NCBI GenBank assembly: GCA_901472405.1 | Contig: LR590463.1 | Coordinates: 3,224,001-3,288,000 of the forward strand | DNA length: 64,000 nucleotides | Direction: 5' to 3' | Source of the DNA: Serratia rubidaea | Lineage (GTDB): Bacteria; Pseudomonadota; Gammaproteobacteria; Enterobacterales; Enterobacteriaceae | In this document: positions 1 through 10,208 of the stretch, piece by piece | Layout of the letters: every line of letters begins with the position of its first letter | Position numbering within the stretch: position 1 is the stretch's first letter | Made by a program: the position numbers and the translations under genes | The notes under the pieces: model-generated | Seen by the model: only the letters and a program-made list of their open reading frames with translations | Database searches by the model: none | Told to the model about the DNA's origin: nothing

Positions 1-198
1 TACCCGCTTTTATGGATCCTGGTCATGATTTTCGTGCTGCCGCTGCTGGCCAGCAATATCCGCCGTCTGCACGATGGCGGCTACAGCGGCACCTGGTGTT
101 TCAGCTGGTTTTGCCTGCCGCACCTGGCGTTGATCGGCGCCATGTTTCTGCCGTCGCTCAATAACAACAATCCCTATACCCGCTACCCGCAGAACTAA
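1..198 (+). CDS. DUF805 family membrane protein, C-terminal fragment
   Basis: The reading frame is open from the first base and stops at 198, so only the last 65 residues are visible. They contain a hydrophobic helix (LLWILVMIFVLPLLA), the RRLHDGGYSG motif typical of DUF805 proteins (YhaH/YhaI type inner-membrane proteins), and a second hydrophobic stretch. The RRLHD motif normally sits in the cytoplasmic loop before the last helix. The function of the family is not known. The stop codon overlaps the end of the convergent emmdR gene by four bases. The N-terminus lies outside the window. Confidence 0.75.
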   Translation, partial: YPLLWILVMIFVLPLLASNIRRLHDGGYSGTWCFSWFCLPHLALIGAMFLPSLNNNNPYTRYPQN

Positions 199-1636
199 TC
201 CTGCGGCGTGGCATCCTGTTTGTGGCGCGGATACTTCCACAGCCAGCGGCCGCTGACCATACGCCAGTAGAACAGCGCGCCGCGCACCGCCCAGTCGAGG
301 AACATCCCCAGCCAGACGCCGGTCACCCCCATGCCCAGTTCGATCCCCAGCGCGTAGCCGGCCACTACCCGGCAGCCCCACATGCCCAGCATCGATACCC
401 ACATGGCGAAACGCGCGTCACGCGCCCCTTCAGCCCGGCGGGCAGCACCCAGGAGGCGGCCCAAATCGGCATAAAGGCGGCGTTCAGCCAGATCAGCACT
501 TTCACCACTTCTTTCACATCATCCTGCTGGGTATAGAACGCGGCAAACAGCCCGGCGAACGGCGCGCTGCCCCAGGCCAGCAGCGTCAGCCCCAGGGTCG
601 ACAGCCAAAAAATATGCCGCAGCTGCCGCTCCGCCTGGCCGATCTGCCCCTTGCCCAGTCGTCGGCCCACGATAATGGTCGACGCCGACCCCAGCGCGTT
701 GCCCGGCAGGTTAATCAGCGAGGCGATCGAGAAGGCAATAAAGTTGCCGGCGATCACGCTGGTGCCCATGCCGGCGACAAACATCTGCGTCAACAGTTTA
801 CCGCCGTTAAACAGCACCGACTCGATGCTGGCGGGAATGCCGATGCCCAGCACCTCTTTGAGAATCGACAGCTGCAGCCGACTGAAATAGCTCTTCAGGG
901 TAATGTGCAGCGACGGGTTAAAGCCGATCGCCAGCACATAAATAATCGCGACGGCGCCAAGGTAGCGCGACAGGGTCAGCCCCAATCCTGCGCCGATAAA
1001 CCCCAGCCCGTCCCAGCCCGCGATGCCGTAAATCAGCGCGCTGCTGATGATAATATTGAGGATATTCATGCCGCCGTTGATCAGCAGCGGAATTTTGGTA
1101 TTGCCCGCGCCGCGCAATGCGCCGCTGCCGATCAGCGCAATCGCCGCCGCCGGGTAGCTCCACACCGTGGTCTGCAGGTAGGAGAGCGCCAGCGCCTTCA
1201 CCTCCGGCGTGGCGGCGCCGGCAATCACATCAATAATCTGCGCGCCGGCCAGATGAATCACCGCCGCCAGCAACAGCGCCACCACCGTCATCAGCACCAG
1301 CGACTGACGCGCCGCCGCCCGCGCCCGCTGATGATCCAGCTTGCCCAGGCTGAACGCCACTACCACCGTGGTGCCGAGATCCACCGCGGCGAAAAAGGCG
1401 ATAATCACCATGTTGAAGCTGTCCGCCAGCCCGACCCCGGCCATCGCCTCCTTGCCCAGCCAGCTCACCAGAAAGGTGCTCAATACGCCCATCAGCAGGA
1501 CGCAGGCGTTCTCCAGCAGGATCGGCACCGCCAGCGGCACGATCTCGCGCCGAAACAGCACGCGGTAACTTTTCCGCTTCGGGTACCACGGCGTGGCGAT
1601 CACCCGTTGACGAAGCTGCGCAAATACGTTCAACAT
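195..1636 (-). CDS. emmdR: MATE family multidrug efflux transporter (EmmdR/YeeO type)
   Basis: This inner-membrane antiporter of the MATE family exports cationic drugs in exchange for cations. The protein is about 480 residues with twelve hydrophobic segments. As I remember it, the sequence closely follows Enterobacter EmmdR (WYPKRKSYRVLF near the N-terminus, ALIGSGALRGAGNTKIPL in the middle). I chose the ATG at 1636 because EmmdR also begins shortly before the WYPKRKSYR segment. The C-terminal 80 residues (from GARDARFAMW) lie in another frame. The break is at the CCCC run 425-428, which is one C short of the expected AAG-GGG-GCG codons. In E. coli the related yeeO also lies near amn and an asparagine tRNA. 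A sequencing error is more likely than inactivation. Confidence 0.88.
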
Positions 1637-1839
1637 TGCTCCATGGCATAAAACGAAACCCTGTTTTAAATCATGTTTGATCCCTGCCGATCCTGCAAAG
1701 TTTTTTATGCGAAGAATTCGCCACGCGCGCGTGGCGGCAGCGACACCGGCCGCCACGCGGATATACATTTGTAACATATTGAGAATATGCTACTTTCTTA
1801 CAATACCCGCGGTCGAACAACCATACGTTCAGAGGTACT

Positions 1840-3300
1840 ATGGCTCAAAGCAAAACAGGCAGTAACCACACGGTCGCAGACGCGCTGGATCAGTTGGAAG
1901 CCCGCTACCAGAGCGCGGTCGAGGCGCTGCGAACGGCGATTGGCGATTTTATTGATAACGGCACGCTGCCGGACGCACAGGCGCGCGCCGCCGGGCTGTT
2001 TGTCTACCCGGAACTGCGCGTCAGCTGGCACGGCGCCGCCCCCAGCGACAAGAAAACCCGCGCCTATGGCCGCTTCACCCATCCCGGCTGCTACACCACC
2101 AGCGTGACGCGGCCGGCGCTGTTCCGCCACTACCTGGAAGACCAGCTGACGCTGCTGGTGGAAGAGTATGGCGCCATCATCGACGTGGCCCCCTCGCAGC
2201 GCGAAATCCCCTATCCGTACGTGATCGACGGCTCCTCGCTGGAGCTGGACCGTTCCATGAGCGCTGGCCTGGCGCAGCATTTTCCGGTGCCCGAACTGGC
2301 GCAAATCGGCGATGACACCGCCGACGGCCTGTCCCACGCCAGCGATACCTTCCCGCTGTCGCACTTCGACGCGCTGCGCGCCGACTTCTCGCTGGCGCGC
2401 CTGCGCCACTACACCGGCACGCCGGTGGAACACTTCCAGCAGTTTGTGCTGTTCACCAACTATACCCGTTATGTGGATGAGTTTGTCCGCTGGGCATGCA
2501 GCGAGATTGCCGATCCGGACAGCCCGTATCAGGCGCTCTCCTGCGCCGGCGGTATCTATATCACCGCCGATACTCCGTCGCCGGAGCAGGCCGTGTCCGA
2601 TCTGGCGTGGAAGAACAACCAGATGCCGGCCTACCACCTGATCGGCGCCAACGGCCAGGGCATTACGCTGATTAACATCGGCGTCGGCCCCTCTAACGCC
2701 AAAACCATCTGCGACCATCTGGCGGTGCTGCGGCCGAACGCCTGGCTGATGATCGGCCACTGCGGCGGCCTGCGTGAAAGCCAGTCGATCGGCGATTACG
2801 TACTGGCGCACGCCTACCTGCGCGACGACCACGTGCTGGACGCGGTGCTGCCGCCGGACATCCCGATCCCCAGCATCGCCGAAGTGCAGCGCGCGCTGTA
2901 CGACGCCACCAAGCAGGTCAGCGGCATGCCGGGGGAAGAGGTTAAGCAGCGGCTGCGCACCGGCACGGTGGTCACCACCGATGACCGCAACTGGGAGCTG
3001 CGCTACGCCGCCTCGGCGCTGCGCTTTAACCTCAGCCGCGCGGTGGCGGTCGATATGGAAAGCGCCACCATCGCCGCGCAGGGCTACCGCTTCCGCGTGC
3101 CTTACGGCACGCTGCTGTGCGTCTCCGATAAGCCGCTGCACGGCGAGATCAAGCTGCCGGGGCAGGCCAACCGCTTTTATGAAGGGGCGATTTCCGAGCA
3201 CCTGCAGATTGGCATCCACGCTATCGATCTGCTGCGCGCCGAGGGCGAGCGCCTGCATTCGCGCAAGCTGCGCACCTTTAACGAGCCGCCGTTCCGCTGA
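1840..3300 (+). CDS. amn: AMP nucleosidase
   Basis: Amn hydrolyses AMP to adenine and ribose 5-phosphate in the cytoplasm and helps adjust adenylate pools. The 486-residue product has the E. coli Amn layout: an N-terminal regulatory domain (to about residue 180) and a C-terminal phosphorylase-fold catalytic domain. Near-identical blocks are IGVGPSNAKTICDHLAVLRP, MIGHCGGLRES and VAVDMESATIAAQGYRFRV. DMES carries the catalytic acidic residues of this fold. The final residues LRTFNEPPFR match E. coli. The frame is unbroken. Translation starts at ATG 1840 after an AGAGGT ribosome binding site. A strong terminator follows directly, so the gene is probably monocistronic. Confidence 0.97.
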   Translation: MAQSKTGSNHTVADALDQLEARYQSAVEALRTAIGDFIDNGTLPDAQARAAGLFVYPELRVSWHGAAPSDKKTRAYGRFTHPGCYTTSVTRPALFRHYLEDQLTLLVEEYGAIIDVAPSQREIPYPYVIDGSSLELDRSMSAGLAQHFPVPELAQIGDDTADGLSHASDTFPLSHFDALRADFSLARLRHYTGTPVEHFQQFVLFTNYTRYVDEFVRWACSEIADPDSPYQALSCAGGIYITADTPSPEQAVSDLAWKNNQMPAYHLIGANGQGITLINIGVGPSNAKTICDHLAVLRPNAWLMIGHCGGLRESQSIGDYVLAHAYLRDDHVLDAVLPPDIPIPSIAEVQRALYDATKQVSGMPGEEVKQRLRTGTVVTTDDRNWELRYAASALRFNLSRAVAVDMESATIAAQGYRFRVPYGTLLCVSDKPLHGEIKLPGQANRFYEGAISEHLQIGIHAIDLLRAEGERLHSRKLRTFNEPPFR

Positions 3301-3305
3301 CGGTA

Positions 3306-3335
3306 AACGGCCCGGGCAATCCGGGCCGTTCTTTT
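3306..3335. terminator. Terminator between amn and a convergent MFS gene
   Basis: AACGGCCCGG and CCGGGCCGTT form a ten-pair stem around a five-base loop, followed by CTTTT on the plus strand. The hairpin lies six bases after amn and before the 3' end of the convergent transporter gene, so it probably serves amn. Confidence 0.85.
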
Positions 3336-3344
3336 CCTCGCCGC

Positions 3345-4763
3345 TTAAATCGCTTCCAGATCGCGGCCGCGGGTCTTCGGCCCGAAAATGCCGATTACCC
3401 CCATCACCATCAGCATGCTGAAGACGATAAAGCCGATCACGCCGGCCGAACCGCCATACTGCAGGATCACGCCGATGATAATGCTGCTGAACGCCGTCGA
3501 TAAGCGGCTGAAGGAGTAGCAGAACCCCACCGCGCGGGCGCGGATAAAGGTGGGAAACACTTCCGATTGATAAGAGTGATAGCTGTAGGTCAGCCAGGCG
3601 TTCGACCAGGTGATAAAGAAGCCGCACAGCACCAGCCACAGCGGGTTGCTCTGCCAGGCGAACAGCGAGCCGAAGATCACCGTCATCAGGCAGGAGAGCA
3701 CGATTTGCCACTTGTTCTCCATGCGGTCGGCAAAGCGGCTGCAGATTAACGAACCGAGCGGATAGGCCAGCGTAATAAAAAACGCATACAGCAGGCTGTG
3801 GGTCACCGAAGCCCCCTTGCCGGACAGCAGCGCCGGCAGCCAGTTGCCAAAGCCGAAAAAGCCGATCGCCTGGAAGAAGTTCATCACCACCAGCATCAGC
3901 GTCCGGCCGCGGTAGCGCGGCGACCAGATATCGCGAAACCGCCCTTGCCGCCCCTCTTCCGCCGCCGGCGCATCGCGCTGCGGAAACGACGGCGCGTCCG
4001 TCACGCCGCAGCGCCGCTCCATGCCCGCCATCACCTGCCGCGCCTCGCCGTAGCGCCGCTGCTGCACCAGCCAGCGCGCCGACTCCGGCAGGCCTTTACG
4101 CACCAGCCAAATCACCAGCGAGGCCAGCGCGCCGATAATCACCACGTAGCGCCAGCCGGTCAGGCCGAAAATAGTCTGCGGCACCAGCCACCATGACATC
4201 AATGCCACCGCCGGCACCGACAAAAACTGGATAAAGAAAGCAAAGGCGAACGCGCGGGTGCGTAAATGCGCCGGGATCCATTCGGTGAGATAGGTATCGA
4301 TGGTCACCAGCTCAATGCCCAGCCCGACGCCGACCAGAAAACGCAGCAGCAAGATCCATTCCGCCTGATTTTGCAGCGCCAGCAGCAGCGAGAAGGCGCC
4401 GTACCAGGCCAGCGCAAACATAAAGGTCGCCCGCCGGCCGAAGCGGTCGGCATACGGACTGAGCAGGCTGGCGCCGACAAACAGGCCGAGGAAGGTCACC
4501 GAAGCGAACGCCGCCTGATCGGAGACGCCGAACACGCCGTCGGCGCCGAGGTGGAAAATACCTTCGGCGATCATCGCGCCGCTGATGTAGCCGGTCTGGA
4601 ACAGGTCATACAGCTCGAAAAAGCCGCCTAACGACAGCAGGGTAATAAAGCGCCACAGCCCGGCCGAAGCCGGCAGCGCGTCGATTCTGGCCGACAGGTC
4701 CTGCTCATAAATCGGCGATTGCGCGCCGGCCTGCCGGTTATCCACCACAAAAGTATCACTCAC
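3345..4763 (-). CDS. MFS transporter, sugar-porter-like
   Basis: The 472-residue polytopic protein has MFS features. There are about twelve hydrophobic segments, a loop 2-3 motif YADRFGRRATF, an RFLVGVGLGIELV segment in helix 4, and a central loop with LPESARWLVQQRR as in metabolite:H+ symporters and sugar porters. It opens with a hydrophilic tail of about 35 residues. I prefer the GTG at 4763, which has GAGAGG eight bases upstream. An in-frame TTG lies two codons earlier. Substrate cannot be read from the sequence. In E. coli the shikimate carrier shiA lies beside amn, but this protein does not look like a simple ShiA orthologue. A hydrophilic insert in the central loop (about 245-270) is rich in acidic and glycine residues. 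Confidence 0.8.
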   Translation of the reverse strand: MSDTFVVDNRQAGAQSPIYEQDLSARIDALPASAGLWRFITLLSLGGFFELYDLFQTGYISGAMIAEGIFHLGADGVFGVSDQAAFASVTFLGLFVGASLLSPYADRFGRRATFMFALAWYGAFSLLLALQNQAEWILLLRFLVGVGLGIELVTIDTYLTEWIPAHLRTRAFAFAFFIQFLSVPAVALMSWWLVPQTIFGLTGWRYVVIIGALASLVIWLVRKGLPESARWLVQQRRYGEARQVMAGMERRCGVTDAPSFPQRDAPAAEEGRQGRFRDIWSPRYRGRTLMLVVMNFFQAIGFFGFGNWLPALLSGKGASVTHSLLYAFFITLAYPLGSLICSRFADRMENKWQIVLSCLMTVIFGSLFAWQSNPLWLVLCGFFITWSNAWLTYSYHSYQSEVFPTFIRARAVGFCYSFSRLSTAFSSIIIGVILQYGGSAGVIGFIVFSMLMVMGVIGIFGPKTRGRDLEAI

Positions 4764-4941
4764 CCGCAACCTCTCGATAACATTGACGTTAATTGTCTAT
4801 GCTAATGATTCGCGGACGGAGTTAAATTTTTAAATAGCAGGCTAAAGAAATTAATTAAGCATAAAAAACTGCGGGGATGCGGTTTAGCTGAGGGGAAAAT
4901 TTAACCGGCCGGCGAAGAGGCGTCGCCGGCCGGTGCGCGCA

Positions 4942-6129
4942 TCAGGCGCGGTGGTGCTGCAGGCGTTCGCTGCGGTAGAAGTTCAGTACGCACCATCCCA
5001 GCGCAATCAGCGCCAGCGGCGCGCCGACCAGGCCGACGTTCGGCATGCCGAGATGCAGGCTGACCTGGTTGCCCAGCAGCGCCCCGCCGCCGATACCCAG
5101 GTTGTATAAACCGGAGTAAATCGACATCGCCACGTCGGTGGCGTCCGGCGCCAGGCTCAACACCTTCGCCTGCATCGACAGGCCGATAGCCATAATCGCC
5201 ATCCCCCAGAACGCGCACAGCAGCGTCAGGTGCAACTCGCTGCCGGTGGCCGGCAACAGCAGCAGCAGACAGACGGCCAACAGACCAATCGCGCTCATAA
5301 ACAGCCCGGACGGGAAGCGCTCGCTGTAGCGGCTGAACAGCAGGCTGCCGATAATACCGGTCGCGCCGAACAGCAGCAGCATCAGCGTGGTGAAGTTGTC
5401 GCTCAGGCCGGCCACCCGCTGGATAAACGGCTCGATATAGCTGTAAGCGGTAAAGTGCGCCGTCACCACGATGATGGTCAGCATATACAGGCTGACCAGC
5501 GCCGGGCGTTTAAACAGTACCGGCACGCTGGCCAACGAGCCGGAATGCTCGCTCTTCAGCACCGGCAGCAGCCGCCACAGCATCAGCAGCGCCAGCGTTG
5601 CCGCCACCGCAATGCCGATAAAGGTCATCCGCCAGCCCAGCAGCTGCCCGACGACGCGCCCCAGCGGCAGGCCGAGCACCATCGCCAGCGCGGTACCGCC
5701 CGCCAGCATGCTCAGCGCCTGCGCTTTTTTGCCCGCCGGCGCCACGCGGATCGCCAGCGAGGCGGTAATCGACCAGAATACCGAGTGCGCCAGCGCTACG
5801 CCGGCGCGGGAGATCACCAGCGTGGTGAAGTTCCAGGCGACCGCGGTCAGCACATGGCTGGCGATAAACAGGATAAATACGCCAATCAGCAATTTACGCC
5901 GTTCGATTTTGCTGGTCAGCAGCATGCACACCAGCGAGGCGGCGGCGACAATCCAGGCGTAAATGGTAATGATCAGCCCCACCTGCTCGGTCTGCATGGC
6001 AAAGCTTTGTGCAATATCGCTCAGTAACCCGACCGGGATAAACTCGGTGGTATTGAAGATAAAGGCGGAAACGGCAAGCACGACAACGCGCAGCCAGGCT
6101 GTGCGGCGGGAAGCGGCGACTTCGTTCAT
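4942..6129 (-). CDS. sotB: Sugar efflux transporter SotB (MFS, DHA1)
   Basis: SotB exports arabinose, IPTG and related sugars or drugs across the inner membrane. The 395-residue protein matches E. coli SotB throughout as I remember it: [20 protein letters not shown] at the N-terminus, [20 protein letters not shown] in the middle and [17 protein letters not shown] near the end. Twelve hydrophobic segments are visible. The start is the ATG at 6129 ([16 protein letters not shown]), which aligns with the E. coli start. Upstream in-frame codons would add 24 non-conserved residues. The gene stands alone between a convergently unrelated MFS gene and a lipoprotein gene. Confidence 0.93.
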   Translation of the reverse strand: MNEVAASRRTAWLRVVVLAVSAFIFNTTEFIPVGLLSDIAQSFAMQTEQVGLIITIYAWIVAAASLVCMLLTSKIERRKLLIGVFILFIASHVLTAVAWNFTTLVISRAGVALAHSVFWSITASLAIRVAPAGKKAQALSMLAGGTALAMVLGLPLGRVVGQLLGWRMTFIGIAVAATLALLMLWRLLPVLKSEHSGSLASVPVLFKRPALVSLYMLTIIVVTAHFTAYSYIEPFIQRVAGLSDNFTTLMLLLFGATGIIGSLLFSRYSERFPSGLFMSAIGLLAVCLLLLLPATGSELHLTLLCAFWGMAIMAIGLSMQAKVLSLAPDATDVAMSIYSGLYNLGIGGGALLGNQVSLHLGMPNVGLVGAPLALIALGWCVLNFYRSERLQHHRA

Positions 6130-6316
6130 GAGTAAACAAGATCCAGAACAGGTGGGAAGCAATGGAGAGATTTTATCCAATTGTTGGAAAAAACGCGACA
6201 CCCATCACACTTTTATGGCGATTTTTTTACTTACGCCGGCCAGAGGCGGCGGAAAAAGGATGACGGCCGTTGTCGGACGCCATCCACAGTGCCGGTGCGT
6301 TATCCGCCTTCGTCCG

Positions 6317-6730
6317 TCAGATTTTCTCCACCCGCTCAACCAGCGCCTGGGTTAACGCGGTGCGAATGTCATTGCAGGTTTTGCCGATGCGGTATTGATA
6401 GCCGGAGTCCAGAATACCGTTGATCTCGCTGCTCAGATTGGCGCGCACCTGCGTATAGAGTTTGGCCTGCGCCAGAATCTGGTTTAGCTCGGCGTTTTTA
6501 CTCTGATAGGCCGCCGGCGCAACCTGCTGTAGCGCATTCAGTTCTTTCATGCAGGTATACAGGGCGGCGTCATTGCCCACACTCACCTCCGGCCGGGTTG
6601 GCAACATGGAGGACGTTTCCGTGGCCTGCGCCGGCTCCGCCTTCTCCGCCTTGGTCACGGAACGGTTGCCAGCCTGTTGGCAACCCGCCAGTAACGCGCA
6701 AAACGTTACTACTGCGATAGTTTTTTTCAT
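6317..6730 (-). CDS. Putative lipoprotein
   Basis: The 137-residue product begins with a lipoprotein signal: MKKTIAVVTFCALLAGC, with lipobox LLAG-C, so Cys17 should be lipidated. The residue after Cys is Gln, not Asp, which suggests sorting to the outer membrane. After a linker rich in Ala, Glu and Thr comes a mostly helical domain (about 55-137) with two further cysteines (YTCMKEL and GKTCNDI) that could form a disulfide. I do not recognise the family. An in-frame ATG three codons upstream (6739) is a possible alternative start. The gene has its own upstream region and no close co-directional partner. Confidence 0.75.
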   Translation of the reverse strand: MKKTIAVVTFCALLAGCQQAGNRSVTKAEKAEPAQATETSSMLPTRPEVSVGNDAALYTCMKELNALQQVAPAAYQSKNAELNQILAQAKLYTQVRANLSSEINGILDSGYQYRIGKTCNDIRTALTQALVERVEKI

Positions 6731-6739
6731 AACTTTCAA

Positions 6740-7164
6740 AATCCCAGAAATCCGACAACGGCGAGGTATCTGTGCCGTTATGAGGTGCTGTTATAGGTAT
6801 CAAACCGCCTGGCGAGCGCGCAGCGGCCTATTTATCAGGGGTATTCCCACACAAGCCATCATGCTAACACAGAAAAATCCCAACAAACAGTAAGGTGAAA
6901 AGGAAAGTATCAACCTAAGAAGGGTTATTATTTTTTTGTTAACTATATGGAAAATAGCTAAAAGCCGGCTTAGCAACGCCAAATCCGCCGCCTGGTGCAC
7001 CGCGCCGGTCTGACGGCCAGCAACCGCCGGCGACAACGCGCCAGGCAATGACGACTGCACCTTTTCTGCGCGTAAAAACCGTCCGCCTCGGTATTAACAT
7101 GCTGAAAAATGGCGCCAAATCGCTTATTAAGCCAGCGAACGCACCGTTTAATGCCGTTAGCGCT
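6740..7164. other. Intergenic region without a recognised gene
   Basis: This stretch separates the lipoprotein gene from tRNA-Asn. Several open frames cross it on both strands, but none has a credible start, ribosome binding site or recognisable protein. The middle (about 6895-6960) is AT-rich and the flanks are GC-rich. I see no integrase, repeat or tRNA fragment. Confidence 0.5.
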
Positions 7165-7192
7165 TTGACAAAGCCCGCCGGCTCGTTACTAT
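7165..7192 (+). promoter_or_regulatory. Promoter of tRNA-Asn, stable-RNA type
   Basis: TTGACA (7165-7170) and TACTAT (7187-7192) are separated by 16 bases and followed by the GC-rich discriminator GCGCCCCG. A GC-rich discriminator is typical of growth-rate and ppGpp controlled tRNA and rRNA promoters. Transcription would start about ten bases before the mature tRNA. Confidence 0.75.
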
Positions 7193-7210
7193 GCGCCCCG
7201 TTCACACGAT

Positions 7211-7286
7211 TCCTCTGTAGTTCAGTCGGTAGAACGGCGGACTGTTAATCCGTATGTCACTGGTTCGAGTCCAGTCAGAGGAGCCA
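7211..7286 (+). tRNA. tRNA-Asn (anticodon GTT)
   Basis: A 76-base cloverleaf with CCA encoded. The acceptor stem pairs TCCTCTG with CAGAGGA, the anticodon loop reads CTGTTAA with anticodon GTT, and the T arm contains GGTTCGAGTCC. In E. coli the asn tRNA genes lie in the same amn/yeeO neighbourhood and are well-known integration sites. No integrase gene or attachment-site duplication is visible here, so this copy appears unoccupied within the window. Confidence 0.97.
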
Positions 7287-7292
7287 TATTTA

Positions 7293-7329
7293 GAAAAGCC
7301 CGCTTAAGGCAACTTAAGCGGGCTTTTTG
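7293..7329. terminator. Bidirectional terminator after tRNA-Asn
   Basis: AAAAGCCCGCTTAAG and CTTAAGCGGGCTTTT form a long perfect stem around GCAA. The flanking A and T runs make it a Rho-independent terminator on both strands. It can end both the tRNA and the convergent reductase gene. Confidence 0.93.
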
Positions 7330-7340
7330 CTTTCCGGCGT

Positions 7341-8376
7341 TTAGCGATCGGACGACGCCTGCCAGAGATTCAGCCGGCCATCGGCCGCGTGCTCATCGAT
7401 CTGCTGCAGCTCCGCCGCGCTGAACGTGAGGTTGTTCAGCGCCTGGCAATTTTCCTCCAACTGCTCCGGCCGGCTGGCGCCAATCAGCACCGAGGTGACG
7501 CGCCGGTCCTTTAGCAGCCAGCTCAGCGCCATCTGCGCCAGCGTTTGTCCGCGCTGCTGCGCCAGCTGGTTCAGTAGCTGAATGCTGTGCAGGTTCTGCG
7601 CGGACAGCATGCTCTCTTTCAGCGAACCGCCCTGCTCGCGCTTCATGCGCGAATCATCCGGAATGCCGTGCAGGTACTTATTGGTCAGCAGGCCCTGCGC
7701 CAACGGCGTAAAGGCGATGCAGCCCGTCCCCTGCTGTTCCAGCGCGTCCAGCAGACCGCTGTTTTCAACCCAGCGGTTCAGGATGCTGTAAGACGGCTGA
7801 TGGATCAGCAGCGGAATTTTCCATTCCCGCAGCAGCGCCGCCATCGCCACGGTGCGCTCGGTGGAATAGGAGGAGATCCCCACGTACAACGCCTTGCCGC
7901 TCTGCACTGCCTGCGCCAGCGCCGCGGCGGTTTCTTCCATCGGCGTGTGTTCATCCACCCGGTGCGAATAAAAGATATCGACGTAATCCAGCCCCATCCG
8001 CCGCAGGCTCTGATCGAGACTGGCCAGCAGGTATTTGCGTGAGCTGCCGCTGCCGTAAGGACCGGGCCACATATCGTAGCCGGCCTTGGTGGAAATAATC
8101 AGCTGATCGCGATACGGCAGAAAGTCCTGCTGCAGCAGCTGGCCGAAATGGGTTTCCGCCGAACCCGGCGGCGGGCCGTAGTTGTTCGCCAGGTCAAAAA
8201 TGGGTAATCCCCAGATCAAACGCTTTACGCAGCAGCGCCCGCTGGGAAGAGAGGCTGTGGCCATCGCTAAAGTTGTGCCACAGCCCCAGCGACAGAGCAG
8301 GCAGCTGTAGCCCGCTGTTGCCGCAATAACGGTATTGCATCTGGTCATATCGGGAAGCATTTGCACAATAAGACAT
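7341..8376 (-). CDS. gpr: Aldo/keto reductase YghZ (L-glyceraldehyde 3-phosphate reductase)
   Basis: A cytoplasmic NADPH-dependent aldo/keto reductase. The E. coli YghZ (Gpr) enzyme reduces L-glyceraldehyde 3-phosphate and methylglyoxal. The N-terminus (RYDQMQYRYCGNSGLQLPAL) aligns with E. coli, which fixes the start at 8376. The catalytic tetrad region is visible: FDLANNYGPP with Asp and Tyr, LIISTKAGYDMWPG with Lys, and YVDIFYSHRVD with His. The corrected length is 344 residues against 346 in E. coli. The frame breaks in the AAAAA run at 8196-8200, where one A is extra (CAT-TTT-GAC expected). It is convergent with tRNA-Asn and shares its terminator. Confidence 0.9.
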
Positions 8377-8536
8377 GAGTGATCCCTACGCATTGGTTTA
8401 ATACTAAAACATCGTTTCAATATCAGACTAAAGCGTGGTTTACCGGCTGGCAACGGGTAGCGTGCATAACTTTGAGGCAGGTAAAATAAAACAGGCCAGA
8501 TGCATATCTGGCCTGTGGGGGAAACCCGGGGTTACT

Positions 8537-8905
<369 letters not shown>

Positions 8906-9011
8906 TCAAGATACAGGTTTGTGGCGGTGCGGCACAACTCCCAATGCCACTATCTTACCCACTTTAGCCGCGCGGCCAAAACCCGAAGCGCACGCTTAAT
9001 GATCTCACCCA

Positions 9012-10077
9012 CTATTCTGCGCTGTCGGCGGTACAAACTTTCAGCAGATCGCTCAGTTCCTCCAGCTGCTGCGCCAGTTGCATGCTGAGCCACACATAGC
9101 CGTAAATCGGCGCTTCAACGTGCTGGCCGCCGGCTTCCTGCATCAGGGTTTTCAGCTCGGCGGAGATCTCCCCCAGCTCGCCGATGGTTTGCTGCGGCAG
9201 GCCGGGACCGCCGTGCTCCATCATCGCCGCCAGCGTCTCCAGCGAACGCAGCGTCAACAGCTGGGCGCTGCGCAGCTTCTTGGCGTTCAGCATAATAAAA
9301 TGCGTCTCACGCGAGGCCCAGTAGGCGTCGGCCAGCAGTTCCAGCGTACAGACCAGGTTGCGGCTCAGGGTCTGCACCGCCTCAAACACTTCAACGGAGA
9401 TATGGCTTTCCTTACTGCTGGGGGCGATCAGGCTGCGCAGCTTCACCACCTGGTTCAGCAGGCGCTTCAGGCGCAGTTCCAGCCGCGGCCGCTCCACCAC
9501 GTTCAGCGACAGATAGCCGCCGTAAATCTGCCCGGCGGTGCGAAAACACTCCGCCATCTGCATCCGCCAGAGAATATAGGCGCGCTGCGGATAAATGCTG
9601 GTGAACAGCAGCGCCAGTATCGAACCGAAGATTACATCACCGCTGCGCCACAGCGCAGTTTGCATATCGCCGCTGCCCTCGCCGCACACCACCGCCAGCG
9701 TAATGCCAATCAGCAGCGCCATATAGGGCCGTTTACCGAGGGTAAAGTAGCCGCAGACGAACATCACTATCCCGCACCACAGCAGCATCAGCGACAGCGA
9801 ATAGGTCGCCAGATACAGCGCCACCAGCCCGGAGGCGGCGCCAAACACCGTGCCGGCAATGCGCTGCAGCGCCCGCTGCGATACGTTGCCCCCAAAACGA
9901 TATCGGCCCCATCACCACCACCAGCGTAATCAGCGGCCAGGTGCCCTCCGGCACGTCCAGCAGGCGGATCAGTAAAAAGGTGAGGATAAACGCCAGCCCG
10001 ATGCGCACGCCGTGCACAATGCGGTAATGACGATAGATCAGATGTTCAAACGAGGAAATGCCACGATCCAGACGCAC
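9012..10077 (-). CDS. yeeA: FUSC family inner membrane protein YeeA
   Basis: A member of the fusaric-acid-resistance (FUSC/AaeB-like) family of unknown substrate. Residues 20-150 carry membrane helices, followed by a long cytoplasmic helical domain. It is close to E. coli YeeA (YRHYRIVHGVRIGLAF, TALWRSGDVIFGSILALLFT, LRSLIAPSSKE) and has 354 residues when corrected (352 in E. coli). It starts at a GTG at 10077 (residues RLDRGISSFE follow). The frame breaks in the CCCCC run 9889-9893, where one C is extra (TTT-TGG-GGC-AAC expected). Confidence 0.9.
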
Positions 10078-10208
10078 GGTGTATCCACTTGCTGATAACG
10101 GAAAACCCTCAGTGTAGCGGAGCCGGGGCGAAAAAGGATAACCGGAAATGCAGAAAAACGGCGCCCGCGGCGGGAAAACCGGGCGCAGCCAGCGCGCCCG
10201 GTTGGCCG

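Noticed and set aside
1798..3711. A 637-codon open frame on the minus strand opposite amn
   Set aside because: It is antisense to an unmistakable amn gene, is rich in Arg, His and Gln, and resembles no family. It is a by-product of high GC codon use.
7211..7286. Genomic island attached to tRNA-Asn
   Set aside because: No integrase gene, no repeat of the tRNA 3' end and no island-like gene content is found on either side within the window.
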